From Thermoclostridium stercorarium subsp. stercorarium DSM 8532 (lineage in GTDB: Bacteria; Bacillota; Clostridia; DSM-8532): a stretch of DNA of 64,000 nucleotides. Below the pieces are notes generated by a model. That model did no database searches. It saw nothing but the letters and a program-made list of their open reading frames with translations, and was not told where the DNA came from. Every line of letters begins with the position of its first letter. The stretch's first letter is position 1. A program made the translations under genes and the position numbers. The stretch lies in contig NC_020134.1 in the NCBI RefSeq assembly GCF_000331995.1, positions 2,330,002 through 2,394,001 of the forward strand, written 5' to 3'. Positions 61,268-64,000 of the stretch are shown in pieces.

Positions 61268-62455
61268 ATGGGTGAAATTAAACTTCCAAAAGGGTTTAAA
61301 TCAGCAGGAGTAGCCTGCGGAATAAAAAAGGACGGAAAAAAGGACCTGGCGCTGATCCTTTCCGAATCTGAAGCCAATACGGCCGGAGTGTTTACAAAAA
61401 ACATCGTAAAAGGTCATTCCCTTAAATGGACAATGAAAAACATCAGGGGCAACAAAATAAGGGCAGTTGTTATTAACAGCGGCAACGCCAATGCATGCGT
61501 CGGCGAAAAAGGTGATTCTGACGCAGAGCGTATGGCCGATTTAACCGCAAGGCTCGCAAAGTGTGGCAAAGAACAGGTATTGCTTGGTTCCACCGGAGTA
61601 ATTGGTTTTCCTCTTCCCATGGAGAAAATAGAATCCGGGCTTCAAAAAGCCTTCAGCATGCTCAGCACCAGTCCGCACGACGCAGCATGCGCCATAATGA
61701 CCACCGATACATATCCGAAAGAGATCTCCTTTGATATAAACCTGTCAGGTAAAAATGTTACCCTGTACGGCATGGCTAAAGGCTCGGGAATGATCCATCC
61801 GAATATGGCAACAATGATAGGTGTTTTTCTCACCGACGCCGCAATTTCAAAGGAAATGCTGCAAAAAGCCTTGACGGAAGCTGTAAATAAATCTTTTAAC
61901 CGCATTTCGGTTGACGGCGATACCAGTGTTTGCGACATGGTAGTCATTCTTGCGAACGGCATGGCTGAAAATGAAGAAATATCATGTGAAAACAACGATT
62001 ACGCAACTTTTGTAAATGCTTTGGAAAAAGCCGCGGTCATGTTGTCAAAAATGCTTGTTAAAGACGGCGAAGGTGCAACAAAGCTGATTGAAATTCGTGT
62101 GGTTAACGCTCCCGACTGTGAAACCGCTCATAAAATCACCAGTTCAATTGCCAAGTCGCCACTTGTAAAAACCGCGATGTTTGGGCAGGATGCAAACTGG
62201 GGAAGAATACTTACCGCCGCGGGGTACTCCGGCGCAGATTTCAACCCTGATCTGGTGGATATTCTGATAGGGGATCTTTTGGTATGCCAAAACGGCGTCG
62301 GCCTTAATTTTGACGAGGAAAAAGCCCTTGAAATTTTAAAGAAAGATGAAATAAAAATAACAGTGGATTTGAAAATAGGCAGCTCAGAAGACACAATGTG
62401 GACGTGTGATTTTTCATACGATTACGTCAGAATAAACGGCTCATACAGAACATAA
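61268..62455 (+). CDS. argJ: Bifunctional glutamate N-acetyltransferase/ornithine acetyltransferase
   Basis: Arginine biosynthesis: recycles the acetyl group from acetylornithine to glutamate. 395 aa. The proenzyme cleaves itself before the Thr in HPNMATMIGVF (Thr182 here), which becomes the nucleophile of the beta subunit. Other landmarks: AGVACGIKKDGKKDLAL, NSGNANACVG, STGVIGFPLPM and the C-terminal WGRILTAAGYSGADF. Start: the ATG at 61256 is part of the RBS ATGGAGG; the ATG at 61268 has correct spacing. It stands without argC, argB or argD. Confidence 0.95.
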   Translation: MGEIKLPKGFKSAGVACGIKKDGKKDLALILSESEANTAGVFTKNIVKGHSLKWTMKNIRGNKIRAVVINSGNANACVGEKGDSDAERMADLTARLAKCGKEQVLLGSTGVIGFPLPMEKIESGLQKAFSMLSTSPHDAACAIMTTDTYPKEISFDINLSGKNVTLYGMAKGSGMIHPNMATMIGVFLTDAAISKEMLQKALTEAVNKSFNRISVDGDTSVCDMVVILANGMAENEEISCENNDYATFVNALEKAAVMLSKMLVKDGEGATKLIEIRVVNAPDCETAHKITSSIAKSPLVKTAMFGQDANWGRILTAAGYSGADFNPDLVDILIGDLLVCQNGVGLNFDEEKALEILKKDEIKITVDLKIGSSEDTMWTCDFSYDYVRINGSYRT

Positions 62456-62500
62456 TGCGAGCAGGCGCATCGGTAGTCCTTCCTTTTAAAACTCCGGAAA

Positions 62501-62556
62501 CACCCGAACGTCGTACCCGCGAAACCTCTTAACAAGCGGCGGTTCGGGTGTTTTCT
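62501..62556 (+). terminator. Terminator of argJ
   Basis: CACCCGAAC (62501-62509) with GTTCGGGTG (62542-62550), 9 bp, with an inner CCGC/GCGG pair, followed by TTTTCTTT. 45 bp after the stop. Confidence 0.8.
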
Positions 62557-62691
62557 TTAACGCCGGAAGCAAACAGCATTCCAATGCCAGATATTTGTTG
62601 CTTATTCCCCCGCTTATTGATAAAATGTTAAAAGAACAATTTTCCGTCGTTTTTTTGCTACCAATTGTAATTTACATAGGGGGTAGAATTT

Positions 62692-63174
62692 ATGGCAATC
62701 CGTCAGTTTGTGAAATTTACTGTTGGAGATGCTGAATTTGGTGTGGAAATAAGTCAGGTAAGGGAAATAATAAAACTGCAGGAAATGGTCAAAGTTCCTG
62801 ACGCCCCTGCTTATATAGAAGGGCTGATGAATCTCCGCGGAAGCGTTCTGACCGTTTACAATCTGAGGAAACGTCTTGGAATGCAGGACAAGGAATTTGA
62901 CGAAAACTGCAAAATAATCACCGTATACCATAATGATTTACTTGTCGGTTTTACAGTGGATTCTGTCAATGAGATTATACGTATCGATGATGAAAGGATT
63001 GAGGATACACCTGCTTCGGTGCCCAACGTTGATCGCAAGTTTATATCAAAGGTTGTAAAACTGGATGAAAACAGGCTGATGATTGTCTTAGACCTGACCA
63101 ACGTTTTCTCTCCCGACGAAGAGACAGAAATCAGAGAGTTCATCAGCAAAAATGAAAACAAAGTTTTGCAATGA
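62692..63174 (+). CDS. cheW: Chemotaxis coupling protein CheW
   Basis: CheW couples chemoreceptors to the CheA kinase. 160 aa, the whole protein being one CheW domain. Seen: QFVKFTVGDAEFGVEISQVREI (two halves), VPDAPAYIEGLMNLRGSVLTVYNLR (segments about 35-60) with the conserved NLRG, and the C-terminal DLTNVFS. RBS GGGGG. No CheA or receptor gene is in view; CheW can be encoded alone. Confidence 0.95.
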   Translation: MAIRQFVKFTVGDAEFGVEISQVREIIKLQEMVKVPDAPAYIEGLMNLRGSVLTVYNLRKRLGMQDKEFDENCKIITVYHNDLLVGFTVDSVNEIIRIDDERIEDTPASVPNVDRKFISKVVKLDENRLMIVLDLTNVFSPDEETEIREFISKNENKVLQ

Positions 63175-63285
63175 ATAAAAAAATTTAAGTCTTATACTTT
63201 TTATCGGCAAACATGCATATACTTACACAGGCATATTTTCCTGTAACCGTCGGTGAAGTTGACGGTTGGTCTGTGGGGAGTATTT

Positions 63286-64000
63286 ATGTATGTTTTGGTG
63301 TTAACCCGGAAAAAGAGAAAACTTATTTTTCTCCTGCTGTGTGCGGTTTTTGTTTTTGCCGGTATTCTCTCAATTATGGATGCTTTAATTACCGGCGTGG
63401 AGATTAATATCGGATACAGGATGTCGTTAAGATTTCCGAAACCCCTTGAAATGTCTTCGGTCTATGCCTCCGAACCGAGCCAGCCGTATATTCAGGCCGG
63501 ATCGGTTCTGGGGAAAAAACTGAAAACCGAAACCATAAAGCGTCACGGCCTTTCCGAAATAACTTTTCAGTACCCGGAAACCCTAAGGATGGGAGAAATA
63601 AGAAACCTGGGTAATGAAATAACTGTTCATCTGAATTTTAAGCATAAAAACAATAAAATGGTTGGTTTTTTTCAGGTCTGGAATCTCAGCATGCCTTTTG
63701 AGGAGTTTATTGACAATTCAAAAAAACTGTCATCGATGACTTTTACCGATTTCAACGAATCTCGGCTGAAACTTCACGGAATGAACGGTATAATGTGGGA
63801 GTATGTTTACATAACCAGAACCCAGGATATTAAAGGAATAGAAATTTTTATCGGAAACGGTCCGGAAATGTACAGGTTCGCAGCCTTTATACCGAAACAC
63901 GAATACACCCCCAAGTATAAAAGAATTATAAAGCGTATGGCCAAATCACTTAAAATCAAAAATACCGTAAGCGCAGTTTTACTTATGAACGGAAAACTCC
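63286..64000 (+). CDS. Membrane-anchored protein, cut by the window end
   Basis: An open frame of 238 codons running off the window. Start ATG 63286 with GGGGAG 5 nt upstream. Basic N-terminus (TRKKRK), one signal-anchor helix (about 13-37), then an extracellular beta-rich part with ITFQYPETLRMG, WNLSMPFEEFI and HGMNGIMWEYVYI, reminiscent of PsbP-like or surface-attached alpha/beta folds. Family not recognised. The frame is full length without a stop to the window edge, and codon use resembles its neighbours. It follows cheW by 110 bp. Confidence 0.75.
   Translation, partial: MYVLVLTRKKRKLIFLLLCAVFVFAGILSIMDALITGVEINIGYRMSLRFPKPLEMSSVYASEPSQPYIQAGSVLGKKLKTETIKRHGLSEITFQYPETLRMGEIRNLGNEITVHLNFKHKNNKMVGFFQVWNLSMPFEEFIDNSKKLSSMTFTDFNESRLKLHGMNGIMWEYVYITRTQDIKGIEIFIGNGPEMYRFAAFIPKHEYTPKYKRIIKRMAKSLKIKNTVSAVLLMNGKL

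Overview
The window looks like chromosomal DNA of a spore-forming, low- to mid-GC anaerobic clostridium. Evidence includes a GerA-type germinant receptor locus, a SpoVD-like PBP in the division cluster, AddAB instead of RecBCD, DarA, Sbp and a MurE of the DAP type. A GH94 disaccharide phosphorylase and a lipoprotein serpin recall cellulolytic thermophilic clostridia such as Thermoclostridium/Acetivibrio. That last step is inference; no marker here fixes the species. I see no insertion sequence, prophage, CRISPR array or rRNA.

Layout. 0-2 kb: tRNA-modifying MtaB and a His-less, Crh-like HPr. 2-9.3 kb: a germination locus with A, C and small D-like subunits on the plus strand and the B subunit plus another small membrane protein on the minus strand. 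Between them lie two paralogous flavoproteins and two small helical, CotF-like proteins. 9.5-17 kb: a DacF-like protein that has lost all three catalytic motifs, prfB with its programmed frameshift, an MFS transporter, DarA, tRNA-Thr(CGT), gltX, tRNA-Glu(CTC) and an unassigned radical SAM protein. 17-26 kb: addAB and an aldehyde dehydrogenase.

26-45.5 kb, all minus strand except one small ORF: the division and wall (dcw) cluster mraZ-rsmH-ftsL-spoVD-murE-murF-mraY-ftsW-murA-ftsQ-sbp-ftsZ. It is preceded by ymfF-ymfH-lgt-rodA, which has its own terminator. mraZ has a clear promoter and three MraZ boxes at 10-bp spacing. The cluster lacks murD, murG, murC, murB and ftsA. A 55-codon membrane-protein ORF on the opposite strand sits where murG is often found, and an unusual repeat-filled gap separates rsmH from ftsL.

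45.6-64 kb: a membrane protein with a degenerate GGDEF domain, an LCP ligase, a 1118-residue secreted phosphodiester-glycosidase protein, a serpin gene broken by one in-frame stop, and the GH94 phosphorylase. Then come a methylation mini-operon (SAH hydrolase, HTH-methyltransferase fusion, HD protein), a two-part ThrE exporter, punA, argJ behind an ArgR-like palindrome, cheW, and a membrane-anchored protein cut by the window end.

Recurring points: several genes encode family members without the usual catalytic residues (HPr, DacF, YmfF, GGDEF, a phosphoesterase-like domain). In many genes the most upstream possible start contains the ribosome binding site of the real start, so I moved those starts downstream and say so in each entry.
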